A stretch of 64,000 nucleotides of DNA. Origin: JANXQG01 sp963824275 (GTDB taxonomy: Bacteria > Planctomycetota > Planctomycetia > Pirellulales > Thermoguttaceae). Both the position numbers and the translations under genes were made by a program. The stretch spans positions 742,411-806,410 of the forward strand of contig CAWGOT010000001.1 of NCBI GenBank assembly GCA_963824275.1, given 5' to 3'. How positions within the stretch are numbered: the first letter of the stretch is position 1; each line of letters starts with the position of its first letter. The notes under the pieces were generated by a model. That model worked only from the letters and a program-made list of their open reading frames with translations. It had not been told where the DNA came from and searched no databases. Shown here in pieces: positions 12,601-24,000 of this stretch.

Positions 12601-15600
12601 GCCGGCAGCCACGCTCAACGTGGAACCGCCGCCGATGGTCACGCTGCCGCTATTGGTGAAACCGCTCGGCGCGGCGATGACCAGCGTGCCGCCGCTGGCG
12701 TTCTCCTCAAGCGTGCCCTGGTTGACGATGCCGGCGTAGGAATCGATGTAGCTGTCGGGGCCTGCCAGGACGGTAATGCCTGGTCCAACGGTGAGCGAGG
12801 CGTTGCTGAGGTCCAGCAGATTGTCGTAGTTCTGCCCGAAGCGGATGGTGCCCGTGCCGCCGATCGCCTGGGCGACGTTGTCGTTGTCGCCGCCGAGGGT
12901 GAGGTAGGCGGGGTAATTCGCCCCGCCCAGCTCGATCAAGCCGTTGACGGTGAGGCCGTCAAGCACGCTGATGGTCGCGGCGTAGAACTGGGTCATATCC
13001 AGCGTGCCGTCGAGCGTCACGCCGTCCAGTGTTCCGCCGGTGCCCGTGGCCACCAGGTCGTTGCCGCCGCTGGTCGTGACGGTGCCCTGGTCGATGCTCC
13101 CGCCGGCCAGAGTCAAATAGCCGGTCGCGGGGCCGAGGGCCAGAACCCCGCCGCTAATAGGATTGTCGGCCAGGCTGTTGTCCAGCACGCCGGTCAGGGT
13201 GATGTCGGGTCCTACCAGTCCCTCGGCCACAAGGCTGTTCAAAGCGTCGGTGGTAATGACTCCGCCCAGGTTTACCGTAGAGTCCTTAGAGATCGAAAGC
13301 GTGCCCTGATTGCTCCAGTAATAGCTGGAGGCCGAAGGATCGCTCGGGCCGACTCTCGTCGGGCTGCCCAGGCTCAGCGTCGAGGGGTCCACCGTGATCG
13401 TGCCGTAGTTGGTCCAACTCCCGGAGAGGTTCAACGTCGCGTCCGTGGCGGTGATCTGGCCCGTCTTGCTATTGGTCCAGCCAAAGCCCTCCAGCGTGGC
13501 CGTGGCCTTGCTGCTGACAAGGATCGAGCCGTCGTTCACCCAGCCCGTCAGGTTGATTGTCAGTTGACCGCCAGCGGTGTTCTCGTCGATTGTGCCCTGG
13601 TTGTCGATTGGCCCGGAGGTGGTGTAGTAATACAAAATGGAACTGCTGTGCCCGCCCTGGATGGTGATGCCTTTTCCAAACGTAAGGGCACCCGCGCCGA
13701 GGTTGTAGAGGTTGTCCGTGTAGTTGTCGGCTTGACCGAACTGGATCGTGCCGGTCCCTGCTACCGTCATGCCGAAGGCGTCGTTTTGGTAGCCGAAGTA
13801 GAGAGAGGCATAGTTCGAGGCGCCGCCCAGCTTGACGGTGCCGTTGATGGTCGCGGCATCCGTCATCTGAACGTAAGCGTCGTTGTGCTGGGTCATGTCC
13901 AGGGTGCCGTCGAGCGTCACGTTATCGAGCACGCTGTCCGCGTTTGCGGCCGTCAGCGTGGTGCCTGAGGTGATGATCGCATTCTTGAGATCGATTCCCT
14001 GCAGATTGACGATGTCACCGCTCTTATCGACCTGGAGCATGCTCTGGCCGCCGATCGAGAGGTCGAGGGGATCGCCGCCGCCCGAGAGATCGAGCGTGCC
14101 GCCGGAAAGGTTCAGCGTCACGTACTGCCCGCTGACGGTCAGGTTGCTGATCAGTTCGTAATCGGCCGCCGCATGGTTGATGGTCTGGTGGGAAAGGTCG
14201 ATGACGACGTTGTCGAAGGGGCCTGGCAGGACGGATTCCGGCACATTACTGACCAGGGGATCGTCCGTGGACCAGTTGCCGGGATCATCCCAGTTGTCGT
14301 CGCCGGCATCGCCGGTCCAGTAGATGACGGGATTGGGAGTGTTGCCATTGTTCGTCACGGTCATCGTCAGCGTCAGCGGCGCGGTCATGTTATAATCCGG
14401 CGAGAAATAGTTGTCGCCGCCAGCGCCCAGCCCTTGCGTTTCGGCAAAGTCGTCCCTGACCTGGCCGTAAGTCAGGATCCCGAAAGTGTCGAGGTTGTTG
14501 GGAACGTAGCCGTTCACCAGCGCGAGATTGAGGGTCCCGCCCAGTGCCGCGTTGCCGGCGACTGCCAGCTTCCCAAATTGGCTCGAGCCGCCGATTTCAA
14601 TGTCGAGCACGCCCGCTGGTGTGCCGGTCTCGGGGTCGGCCGAGGTTTGCGTGTAGTTGGTAATCGTGAGCGTGCCGGTGCCTGCGTCGATCGTGCCGGA
14701 GTTGGTCAGATCGGCCTGGATGCCGAGGCTGCCGCCGCTCGGATTCGTGATTTTGCCCAGGTTGACAATGCCCGCGGCCGACTCGATGTAACTGTGCAAG
14801 CCGGCCTGGACCGTGAGGCCTGGTCCGAAGGTGAGGGGGTCGTTGCTGGCGTCGAGCAGGACGTCGCCGGCGTTGTCCTGGCCGAACTGGATCGTGCCCG
14901 AACCGTCGATCGTCTGGGCGATGTCGTCGTTGGGACTGCCGAAAACGAGGTCGCCGGCGTTGGACGTGCCGGATGCGCCTCCCAACTCGATGAGGCCATT
15001 GACCGTCAACCCGTTGAGCACGGTCACCGAGGCGCCCGTGAATTTCTCCGTGGTGAAGCTGCCCGCATATTGCGTAATGTCCAGAGTGCCGTCCAAGGTC
15101 ACCCCGTCCAGCGTGCCGCCAGCGAGAGTGGCCACGAGGTCGTTCGTGCCGTCGGTGGTAATGTCGCCCCCGAGAATCGTGCCGCCATCCAGCGCCAAAG
15201 GGCCCGTCGAGTCGCCCAGGGCCAAGGTGCCTTCGCTCTGGGGGTTGTCGGCCTCGCGGTTGTCCAGCGTTCCCGTCACGTTGACCGTAGCGCCCGCCGC
15301 AATGGCAAGGTTGTCGAAAGTATCGGTGGTAAAGGTCCCGGCCAGGTTGACGACAGCACCGCTGGCAATCGAAATCGTGCCCGCATTGGCCCACGCGCCC
15401 TGGAACGTGGTGGCGTAAGAGCCGCTGACGTCGATGACGCCGTTATTCGTCACGCCGTCGAGCGTGCCCCCGCTGGACAGGAGGCTGCCCGCGATCGTGC
15501 CCCCGTCGATGCGGCCGCCATCGAGAATCCAACTGCCCGTGCTGCTGGTGACATTTGGGCTGAACGTAAGGGTCCGGCCCGTATTATTCACGGTGCCGCT

Positions 15601-17865
15601 CAAGTAGACGGCGTCGCTGCTCAGGTTGAGCGTCGCGAGGTTGTTCACGCTCGGATCGTAGGTCAGCCATCCGCCCAGGTCGACCACGCAGTTGTTGCTG
15701 ACGATGGTCCCGTTGTTGACCCAGGCGTCGCTGGCGGCGTCAGGGTCAGTGCTCGCCACATTCCAGTCGTCGCCCAGGGTCAGATTGCCGCTGTTGACCG
15801 TGATCGTGCCGTTGTTGACCCAGTTGCCGTCCAGGTCCAGGACCGCGTAGCCGCCGTCATTGACCTCGATCGTGCCGTTCAGCACGCCCCCGTCGATCTC
15901 GGCCGCATACTGTTCCGCTGCCGCAAACGTGAGAGAGCCGAATACGCCGATGGCCGTATTCGCGCTCACGATGGCGTTGGCGAGCACTCCGCCGTTCAGA
16001 TGCACGCTGCCGTAGTCCTGCTCGGCGAAGTCGACGCTGCCGGGAACGTCGAAGGGGCCCGGCTCGCCGCTGCCGGAGAGATCGAGCGTGCCGCCGTTCA
16101 GGTTCAAGAAGGCGTTCGGGACCGTATAGGTCAGGCTGCTGATCGTGTCGTCGATGTCGTCCTCATGAACGATGTTCGCGTTGGGGCGATCGACCACGAC
16201 GTTATCCAGTGGTCCGGGCAAGATGTCCTGCTGCACATTATCGACCAGCGGATCAACCGTCGACCAGTTGCCGGACTCATCCCAGTTGTAGTTGCCCGTG
16301 GGATCCGGTCCGGCATCGCCGGTCCAGTAGATGGTGCCCGCCGTTGTGCTCGGGCCGGGGCCCAGGTCGTCGATCAGGTTCTGGGAAGTGGAGAGCAGCG
16401 AAAACGTGCCGTCCGGGAAGTCCGCGCTCGGCGCTGCATCGATCGCCGCATCGAAAGCCTCGAGATCGCTGATGCCTTGCGAGTCGTTCTCCTGGGACAA
16501 ATCGCTGACGGCTGCATCGAGATCGTCGGCGAGCGAATCCGCCACGCCCTGGTCGTCCACGAACTCGGGAAACAGCAATTCGCTGACGTCCAGGGTGGTG
16601 GAGGGCGGAGGGCTGGGGCCGCCCGGCGGCGCCGGCACGGGAGGAGGCGAATCAATTCTCAAACCCGGAATGACGTTGTCCTGGTACCACTGCCAGACGT
16701 CGCTATGGCCCAGCCCCAAGGAGTTCAAGTTGTATTCGTTGGTGACGGTCGCCTGCGGATCCGAAATCGTCACCTGGGACGGAACGCCCCACAGGTTGAC
16801 ATAAGCCTCCGCGGGATTCTCCTGAAGCGAAGCACTCGAAAGGGCACTGATGGAATTCTGCTGGTAATAGATGTCGGTCTGGTTCACGCGGCCGGCAACG
16901 GTGATCGGCGGGTCGTCATAGGTCTGTTCGAGAAGCTCGTTGGCGATTATCACCGACAAGCCTGCCACCGGGATGCCCGTCGTGACCAGGCTGACCTCGT
17001 CGGCGGTATCGGCGTTGGCAGGGTGGGGGTCGAGCAGCGTCAGGCCAAAATAGCCCTCCTGCAGCGCGTCTGGAGCCGACGACAGTTGGCTCACCAGATC
17101 CTGCATCGCCCAACCGACCACCGAGGTTCCGCGACTGTGGCCGATGAGCTGCACGTCGATGACGTCATTTCCGGTTACCTTGGACTGCAGACCGTTGGCC
17201 TGGCTGAGAATCTGTGCATAGAGGTTATTCCCGGCCAGGACCGCCTGGCCGGGAAGCGGCGTGGAGGTGTTCCAGTCCAGCGGCTGCACGGAATCGTAGC
17301 CGATAATCTGCAGGGCTTTCACCATCGTCTGAACCCACTGCGGCTTGGAGATTATTCCGAACCCGGGTGAGACGTCCGCGATGACGAATATCCTGAAAGA
17401 CGCCTGGCCCTCGTCGATGGTCACGTTGGCCGGCAGCGTGTGCTGCGGATCGGCAACGGCCAGCACATAGGGGAGCGCCGGGTCGGGCGCAAGAGGCTCG
17501 ACCGGGGCCGACGGCTCGCCCGGCGCAGGGCTGGCGAGGTCAATCGTGATGCTGTGCGGCCCTGCGCTCAGGTCGGTCACGGTGTAGGGCTCTCCAACCG
17601 CGACGTTGTTCTGATCCGTGCTGCTATACGTGGCCTGGTCGGAGCGGTAAATCTGAATGGCAAAAGGCTGTGTCAAATTGGAAATCGTGATCGCATAATT
17701 GACGATCGCCTCTCGCGAGTCGGTCGTCCGCACGGAGTCGAGCACGATGACGGCCGGCGCCAGCCGGTCCTCAAGGACCTCGAACCGGTGCGGCATCCGA
17801 CGCCATGATCTGCCCGCCCTCCCCGCTTTCCTTTCGGGGAGCCAGTTGCGTAAACGGAATGCCAT
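3663..17865 (-). CDS. Giant surface protein 2 (~4,730 codons): hydrolase-like domain, beta-helix repeats, RTX-like C-terminal repeats
   Basis: The start is the ATG ending at 17865; the C-terminus ends LSLVGTWGGG at 3663. It carries FEVLEDRLAPA at residues 28-38, the same hydrolase-like domain (GHSRG Ser244; LGHSDV His387), then at least three modules headed by IYWTGDAG...NWSS/T...LPG.DNVV and filled with strand repeats (GTLDGVTLDGTLDMTQ, VNLGGVFTTDTFDS). Nearer the C-terminus lie an Ig-like domain (VPITVTFIEAVTVTG, ~6300-6560), a jelly-roll-like segment (~5790-6200) and nine Tyr/Gly-rich repeats. The frame changes near 11450, 10535, 10335, 10165, 10085 and 8995, each time with the repeat homology resuming at once. 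I therefore treat it as one gene with indels. A role in the cell surface or adhesion is inferred from architecture. It lies directly upstream of paralogue 1 on the same strand, 257 bp apart. Confidence 0.75.
3780..5475 (-). repeat. Nine RTX-like Tyr-rich protein repeats in giant protein 2
   Basis: Nine coding repeats of about 45-75 residues have the pattern AYFYGSPGNDTFYAYA ... GPSAGMYGSY ... YANxAxGFxTNVG. The core (G-S/A-x-G-x-D-T-F/Y) resembles a degenerate RTX calcium-binding nonapeptide, but the family assignment is inference. Unit cores include FYGSTGSDTFYANA, FYGAAGNDTYYAYA and FYDSPGNDVYYAYG; the last unit is LYGSTGNNTLNTDA near 3850. The array sits just before the C-terminus. Confidence 0.8.
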
Positions 17866-18375
17866 GACTGCACAATCCTCTCTGCGCGTGGTGCCGTGCG
17901 GGTTGGTGGAAGCTGGGCTGGAGTCACGAGTTTACTGGACCATTTCATAAGCTTGGAGGAGCGGCTTCCAAATAGCCACTTTCGAGGAAATCAGACTAGG
18001 TCAAGGTATTTTACAGCCGGAGTTGTCAAAATCAATCGTGAGGGCTTTCACGGGATTGCAGGCGCTGAGAAAGGCAGAATTTTCGCAGGGAGAAGCGGCG
18101 GCCTGGCAAAAAACACTCGCGGCAAACAGCCCTTGACCATCGCAGCGGCGACTTTCTCAGCCACCTCTTGGCTAAAGCCAGGTGCTCTTAGCAGGTGGTA
18201 GATCACCCGTCGAGCCCGAAGCACGAGCGAGGTCTGGCTTCGAAAAACTTCGGGCGTCAATCACGCGTGACGGCGTGCAAAGATACTTATGCAGTGCGCC
18301 GGATTTTGAGATGAGCGCCACGGACATTCTTTTCGTACATGGCCTGGTCAGAACGGCAGGGCGCAAATGGGATCA
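17866..18375. other. Upstream region of giant protein 2; no gene seen
   Basis: About 510 bp between the giant protein start and the small membrane ORF. The first ~60 bp match the leader of paralogue 1 (for example CCTCTCTGCGC just upstream of both ATGs). I see no convincing coding sequence in the rest on either strand. Confidence 0.6.
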
Positions 18376-18789
18376 CTATCGGTTCCTGCGCTGCCGCAGG
18401 ACGCGTCGGCGACGAAGACTGGCGAGCAGCTTCAGCAGCAGACCAATCGCCGACCGGCCTCCCATGAGGACAAGACCGCAGAGCGTGGCGAAAACGGCGG
18501 CAATCGCCATCATCAGATCCGGGGCACTATATGAGAACAAGACAAGATCTGCAAGCATGACAAGAATCTTCCAGGCAGCAAAACTCAGGAGGCCGTACTT
18601 CCGTGAGCGTAACCGCGGCTTGGAGGACGAATGCAGGTGAATCTCGACAAGCCGCTGCTCGACAACTCTAATATGACCGATTTCTGCCAGAAAATCAAAT
18701 ACTTTGCGCGACGATTTCGAGAGAATTCGCGCGAAGTCGGCAATTCTGCCGAGCGTGCATCCCCAGCCAGAATGTGTTTCGTGCCTCAT
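18376..18789 (-). CDS. Hypothetical small membrane protein
   Basis: A 137-residue ORF with a basic, soluble N-terminal half and a hydrophobic C-terminal half holding two to three likely membrane segments (LLSFAAWKILVMLADLVLFS, then LMMAIAAVFATLCGLVLMGG), ending in an Arg-rich tail (RRRRVLRQRRNR). The hydrophobic and charged pattern favours a real gene over a shadow. I recognise no family. The Arg-rich end following the last helix fits a positive-inside topology. It lies between the giant protein promoter and the MFS gene on the same strand. Confidence 0.4.
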   Translation of the reverse strand: MRHETHSGWGCTLGRIADFARILSKSSRKVFDFLAEIGHIRVVEQRLVEIHLHSSSKPRLRSRKYGLLSFAAWKILVMLADLVLFSYSAPDLMMAIAAVFATLCGLVLMGGRSAIGLLLKLLASLRRRRVLRQRRNR

Positions 18790-18862
18790 TCGTTCACAAA
18801 GGGCATGGTGATTAACTCAGGCGATGGGATGGTGACGCATACGGTGAACGCAACCTGCCAGG

Positions 18863-20207
18863 CTAGTCAAAGACCTTCTTGCGCGGATCGATAAAGCACC
18901 AGCAGAGCGAGCCGACGAAGAAGGAGATGCCCAACATCACCAGCGGGGCGTTCCAACCCCACTGAACCTCGACAACGATAACCACGGAAGTGCAAATCGC
19001 GGCTGCCGCCTGGCCGGCCGTGTTCATCGTGGCGCTGACCACTCCGGCGTGGCCGCCGCCGATGTCCTGGCAGGTGCCCCAGGCCGATCCGAGGAGGAAC
19101 ATATTGGCGGCTGTGCCCAAGGCGAAGAACGTGGCTGCCGCCACCGCCGATCCCGACGCGGCGGCGAGCAACATGCCGAGACCGGCGAAGACATAGGAGA
19201 CGATTCCCACGCCAGCGCGGCCGTATCGCGGCCCGAAATGCCTTACGGCCAAGTCGGTCGCCCGTCCGCCGAAAATGTCGGCAGCCACGCTCAGAATGAG
19301 TGGCAGACCGGTAAAGAAGGCCAGCGTCCGGCCCTCCATGCCCCGACGCTCGCTGAGGTAGGTTGGAAACCAAGTGAGAATAAAGTAGAAGATAAAACTG
19401 TTGGGCATGTACATCAAGCACAGGGCGACGACGTTGCGGTGCGTCACGAGCCGTCGCCAGAACGGCCAGCCGCGCGGACCCGCCGCGTTGGCCGCGGCGG
19501 CCGTCCGTCCGGCCATGATGTAGGCGAGTTCCGCGGCGTTGACTTGCCTGTGCTCTGACGGCTCATTGCGAAACCACCAATACCATAAGGCCGCCCACGG
19601 CAAACCGATCAGGCCGAAGAGCAGGAAGATTGATCGCCACGACATGAACGGGGACCCTGCCTGTCGGGTATTCTCAGTTCGTGGATCAGCATCGGCGTCA
19701 GCGCGGCCGTAATGTGGGCCCCGACCCAGACGACGCCCTGGGCCGTGCCGCGCTCGCCGTAGGGGATCCAACGGGAGAGTGTCCGCGTGATGGCCGGCCA
19801 GGCCCCCGCTTCCGCCGCGCCGAAGCAGAACTGGATGATGATCAGCGAGACCATGCCTTGGGCCAGCCCCGTGGCCACCGTGAAACCTGACCAGGCGACG
19901 ACGACCACCGTTAGCATGAGCCGCGTGCCGATCCGGTCGGCACACCAGGCGCTGAAGATCCCGAACGTCCCATACGCCACGGCAAAGGCGGTGATCGCGT
20001 AGTTCAACTGTGACTTCGACATCCCCAGGTCGCCCATCATGGACTCCTTGAGATTTCCCAGGCTGGCCCGATCCAGGTAGGTCACCATGCCCAGCAGAAT
20101 TGCCATTCCGACGACGAGGAAGCGGACTCGCGTCGGGCCGGGCTGGGCTCCCAGGCACTGGGAAGGGCGCGGGTGGCGGCACTGGAGTTTTCGTGAGACG
20201 GGGTCAT
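18863..20207 (-). CDS. MFS transporter, ACS/hexuronate-type (frameshifted)
   Basis: A twelve-helix major facilitator. The N-terminal half (MAILLGMVTYLDRASLGN..., DLGMSKSQLNYAITAFAVAY) matches the anion:cation symporter subfamily (hexuronate, glucarate, phthalate carriers), including DRxxxGN in helix 1. The C-terminal half starts near WRSIFLLFGLIGLPWA and contains WFPTYLSERRG. The two halves are in different frames with the break near 19655, and another break lies near the N-terminus (~20120), so the ATG ending at 20207 is a tentative start. Substrate is probably an organic or sugar acid (inference). It is transcribed divergently from the PQQ-type propeller at 20366, with 158 bp between. Confidence 0.8.
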
Positions 20208-20365
20208 AAGTTTCGCATTGTATCGGAACTTCCCGGAATCTCCTACGGGGGGCTACCGATCAAAAAACGGTAATTAGTAGGGTAGGCTGTACCTTGCCTC
20301 TTTCGTAAAATTCGTTCGAAAGCCCACGGGTGCCAAAAACTCGAAAACCCCAAGGAAACCCAGCC

Positions 20366-21745
20366 ATGCGTTTCTCTGTTCTTTGTCTGTTCTCCGTTGC
20401 CACTTTCCTTGCCAGCCAAAGTGCTACGCCTGCCAGGTCCGAAAACTGGCCGCACTGGCGCGGGCCGGCATGGAATGGTTCGTCCACGGAAACGAATCTG
20501 CCCGATCACTGGAGCAGGACCGAAAACGTGGCCTGGACCACTCCTCTACCCGGTCGCAGCGGGGCCACGCCGGTGATTTGGGACGACTCGGTCTTCCTGC
20601 CCACCCCGGACGCCGAGGGCAACCTCCTGCTGCTGTGCATCGACGGCAAGACGGGAAAGATCCGCTGGCAGCAGACGGTCGCCCGCGGCAACTACATCAA
20701 GGGCAAGAACGACCTGGCCTCGCCTTCGGCCGTGACCGATGGCAAGCGGGTCGTGGTAGTCTTCGGCACCGGCGACCTGGCGGCCTACGATTTCGAGGGC
20801 AAACAACTCTGGTCCCGCAATCTGGCAAAACAGTACGGCAAGCTCGCCCCGAAATGGCTCTATGGTTCCAGCCCTCTGCTTTACCACGACAAGCTCTACC
20901 TGGAAGACTTGCAGGATGCCGCCACTTCCATCGGTGGTTCGTACCTGTTGTGTCTCGATCCGCAGACGGGCAAGGAACTGTGGCGGCAGATCCGCAAGAC
21001 CGACGCGCGGGCCGAATCGCAGGACGCCTACACGTCGCCCATCGTTCGTCCCACGGGGCACGGCGCGGAGATCGTAATCTATGGGGCCGATTACCTGACG
21101 AGCCATGACCCGGACACCGGAGCGGAACTCTGGCGGAGCCCCTCGCTGAACGCCCGGAAGGCTCAAAACTGGCGAGCAGTCGCGTCGCCCGTGGTGGGGC
21201 CCGAGGGCATTTTTGCTTGTCTTCCACAAGGCTTCGGTCCGCTGGTGGCGCTGCGGATAACTGACACTGGGCCGGGCGGGCCCGTCGAGCCTGGCGCCAA
21301 GGCGGCCGCAGCCGTCGCGTGGCAGAACGCCGATGCCTCGTCGGACGTGCCCTCGCCGCTTTATTATCAAGGCAAGCTCTTCGTGCTCAACGGCACGCGG
21401 GACAGGTTGATCTGCGTCGATCCGAAAACGGGCAAGACCGAATGGAGCGGCGACCTTGCGGCCGGCGAGGTCTTCAGTGCCTCGCCCACGGGGGCCGACG
21501 GAAAGATCTACTGCCTGGGCGAAGAGGGCGCGGTCGTCGTGCTCGCGGCCGGCGGCGCGTTCAAGGTCGTTTCTCGTTTCAGCATGCAGGACGGCGGCCT
21601 CAAGCCCGGAGCGACTCCCCGTAGCGGACCTTTTCTCAGCAACTTAGCGGCGGGCGGGCCGCTGCTTTCCACCATCGCTGTGGCCAACGGGCATCTCTTC
21701 GTCCGCACGCCCAAGGTCCTGTATTGCATCGGCGCGAAGTTGTAA
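20366..21745 (+). CDS. Secreted PQQ-like beta-propeller protein
   Basis: A 459-residue protein starting at the ATG at 20366, which begins a signal peptide (MRFSVLCLFSVATFLASQS, cleavage likely after PARS or nearby); an upstream in-frame ATG at 20330 would put charged residues ahead of it. ENWPHWRGP straight after the signal is the usual start of planctomycete propellers of this type. Repeated blades carry PQQ-enzyme-type tryptophan-docking motifs such as GKTGKIRWQQ, DPQTGKELWRQ, DPDTGAELWRS and DPKTGKTEWSG. Residues for calcium/PQQ catalysis are not evident, so it is probably a non-enzymatic or uncharacterised propeller located outside the cytoplasm. The frame is intact. Confidence 0.9.
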   Translation: MRFSVLCLFSVATFLASQSATPARSENWPHWRGPAWNGSSTETNLPDHWSRTENVAWTTPLPGRSGATPVIWDDSVFLPTPDAEGNLLLLCIDGKTGKIRWQQTVARGNYIKGKNDLASPSAVTDGKRVVVVFGTGDLAAYDFEGKQLWSRNLAKQYGKLAPKWLYGSSPLLYHDKLYLEDLQDAATSIGGSYLLCLDPQTGKELWRQIRKTDARAESQDAYTSPIVRPTGHGAEIVIYGADYLTSHDPDTGAELWRSPSLNARKAQNWRAVASPVVGPEGIFACLPQGFGPLVALRITDTGPGGPVEPGAKAAAAVAWQNADASSDVPSPLYYQGKLFVLNGTRDRLICVDPKTGKTEWSGDLAAGEVFSASPTGADGKIYCLGEEGAVVVLAAGGAFKVVSRFSMQDGGLKPGATPRSGPFLSNLAAGGPLLSTIAVANGHLFVRTPKVLYCIGAKL

Positions 21746-21784
21746 AGAGGGGCCGGAGAATAACCTGGACGCCAAGAAAAGTTC

Positions 21785-21875
21785 GTAGGGTGGGACCAGC
21801 GAGCTTGCGAGCGCCGGCCCACCAACACTTGCGATTGGTGGGCCGGCACTCGCAAGCTCGCTGGTCCCACCCTAC
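21785..21875. repeat. Palindromic hairpin element, copy A
   Basis: A ~91-bp near-perfect inverted repeat. It begins GTAGGGTGGGACCAGCGAGC and ends with the complement, ending CCCACCCTAC. It lies between the 3' ends of the propeller and TPR-sulfotransferase genes (convergent). Similar copies are at 32707, 34934 and 47694. Confidence 0.9.
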
Positions 21876-21918
21876 GGCTAACTTTCCGCAATGGATACTA
21901 GGAACGCATCACGCGGTT

Positions 21919-23842
21919 CTACCGCTGCTGCAGCCTAGAAAACAACTCGCCGAGCGGCTCAGACCCCTGGTAGTGCTTCCACCGGCCCACCGAGGTCTTG
22001 TAAATCGGCTGGCGGACCTGGACCGCGCTGGCGGTCTGCACCGTCCGCCGCGTCTCGTGGAATTTCAAGCACTGCGGCTCCCACTCCAGCCCGCACCAGG
22101 CGATAATCCGCCGCGCCACGCCCTCCAGATCCTCCACCATCTCTTCATAATCAACGTCGAGGAAGGGCACGGGCAAAACTCCGTGCCAATGGTCCATCAA
22201 ACGCCGATAGTCGGCGAAATGGGCCGCGATGTGTTCCGGATTGCAGGCCCACGAGACCGAGCCGAAGTCCGTCATCCAGCAGGACAGGGCCACGTCGCGG
22301 AGGTCGCGGCGGCAATGCACCAGGCGCGCCCGCGGAAATAGCACGCTGATCAGCCCTAGGAAATGGTAGTTGTCCGGCATCTTGTCCACGATTCGCTCCG
22401 CGCTGGGGGCCAAGGTTTGCAACCGGTCCGCCTGCCTCTCGGCAAGCAAACGGGCCGTCTTGCGATCGAGGTCGCGGAGGCATTCCAGGGGCGGATCGTC
22501 GCGCCGCATGGCCTTGGGCAGGAACTCAAACGCCTGCTCGCAATCGTGAAGCTCGCCCGCCCCAAAAACCTGCGAATGACTCGCCAGGATCTGCTCCACC
22601 AAAGTGGTGCCGGACCGCGGCAGTCCGAAAATGAAAACGGGCAGGTCCGTCTCCACTCCGAAACCGCGAGTGCCTGCAAACCACTCCGGCGTCGACCTGG
22701 CGATCAGGGCGTCGACGAATGCTCGATATTCGGCCGGATCGTGCTCCTGTTTTCGTGCCCGCAGGTCAGCCCGGCGCAGGGCATTCGCCGCGCAGATGTT
22801 CCGCCGCCTCGTCATACTTGCCTTCCGCGTCAAGTACGCGGGCCAGGCCGAATTCCAGCGCGATCCGCCCGTCACCACCGACATCCGGTTCCGAAAGCAA
22901 CTGCCGCATCGCGGCCAGGTCGTCCTCCGGAAGTCGGCGCCCCAGGATGAACGCAAGTTGACTGAGCGCCTTGCCCAGCCCGCTCCGGGCTTCAGCGAAC
23001 GCCGGACTGGTTTGTGCGATCCGCCGATAGCAGGCTACCGCCTGTTGATAGCATCCAACCGCTTCGTCGAGATCGCCCTGGTCCTGCAAGACCGAGCCCA
23101 GGTTGTGGTAGACTTCGGCAAAATCGGGCTTCAGCGCCAGTGCCCGGCGGAAGCAGGCCACCGCTTCGTCGAGCTTTCCCTGTTCCTTGAGGGCGGCGCC
23201 CAGGTTGCCCCACGCTTCGGCAAAACCGGGCTTCAGCTCCACGGCTCTCCGCCAGCAGGCGGCTGCTTCGTCAAGCTTGCCCTGCTCCTTGAGGGCGGTA
23301 CCCAAGTTGCCGTACGCCTCGGGAAAGTCTGGCCGCAGTTCCACGGCCCTGCGGTAGCAGGCGACCGCCTGGTCGAGCTTCCCTTGCTCCTTGAGGGCGA
23401 GGCCCAGATTGCTATGCGCCTCGGCATGGTCCGGCTTCAATTCCACGGCACGCCGCCAGCAGGCGATGGCTTCGTCCGGCCGTCCCTGTTCCTTCAGCGT
23501 AACTCCTAGGTTGTAGTGGGCCACGGCAAAATCGGGCTTCAGATCGACCGCCCTGCGGTAGCAGGCGGCCGCTTCCTCCAGCTTCCCCTGGTTCTTCAAC
23601 GTGTTGCCCAGGTTGTAGTGCGCCTCGGCAAAGTCCGGCTTCAATTCCAGTGCCCTGCGGTAGCAGGCGACCGCTTCGTCCGGCCTTCCCGCCTGGTGGG
23701 CAACCACACCAAGAAGATGGATCGCATCGACCTGGTCCGGTTTGACTTCGAGAATCTGCCGATAGATCTGCTCCGCCGCTTGCAGCCGGCCGGACTGATG
23801 GTGGCGAATCGCGACGGCCAGAGCTTCGGACAGCGTTGACAT
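21919..23842 (-). CDS. TPR-sulfotransferase fusion protein (frameshifted)
   Basis: Translation from the ATG ending at 23842 (MSTLSEALAVAIRHHQSG) gives about eight consecutive 34-residue TPR units (for example KLDEAVACFRRALALKPDFA), then a sulfotransferase domain. The domain has the PAPS 5'-phosphosulfate loop FGLPRSGTTLVEQI and a 3'-phosphate motif CRRDLRDVALSCW, similar to protein-tyrosine-type sulfotransferases. One frame change near 22815 (around AEHLR/CAANALRRAD) separates the parts; the protein is otherwise continuous, so an indel is likely. TPR-sulfotransferase fusions are common in planctomycetes and cyanobacteria; substrate unknown. The start codon lies inside a 50-bp sequence duplicated at 24922-24971. 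Confidence 0.85.
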
Positions 23843-23889
23843 AGCGTGAATTATGGCAAGACCACTGACCAACGGCAATCGGTTTCCTA
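23840..23889 (-). repeat. 50-bp repeat at the start of the TPR-sulfotransferase gene, copy 1
   Basis: On the minus strand it runs from AGGAAACCGATTGCCG to TTGCCATAATTCACGCTATG, and its last ATG is the gene's start codon. The outer arms are identical in copy 2 (24922-24971); the central ~15 bases differ. Confidence 0.8.
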
Positions 23890-24000
23890 GGGTGAATAGG
23901 ATCCCCGCCGTGATGTCCGATGCTGCGTGCCGGGCGTTGTGCGGCATGTTGATGTTGAATTGCTCTCAACCGGCTTTCTTCAACAACGACCACGTCCATC

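Noticed and set aside
14173..17370. Long plus-strand ORF of 1065 residues
   Set aside because: It is antisense to the giant surface protein, has a repetitive VGRVGIG/RDRAVV composition, and no domain; the minus-strand frame has the conserved motifs. The same applies to the long plus-strand ORFs at 5220-7460, 3576-5126, 12262-13968 and 572-1708.
18182..18640. 152-residue plus-strand ORF
   Set aside because: Arg-rich composition without a domain; it overlaps the better membrane ORF on the other strand.
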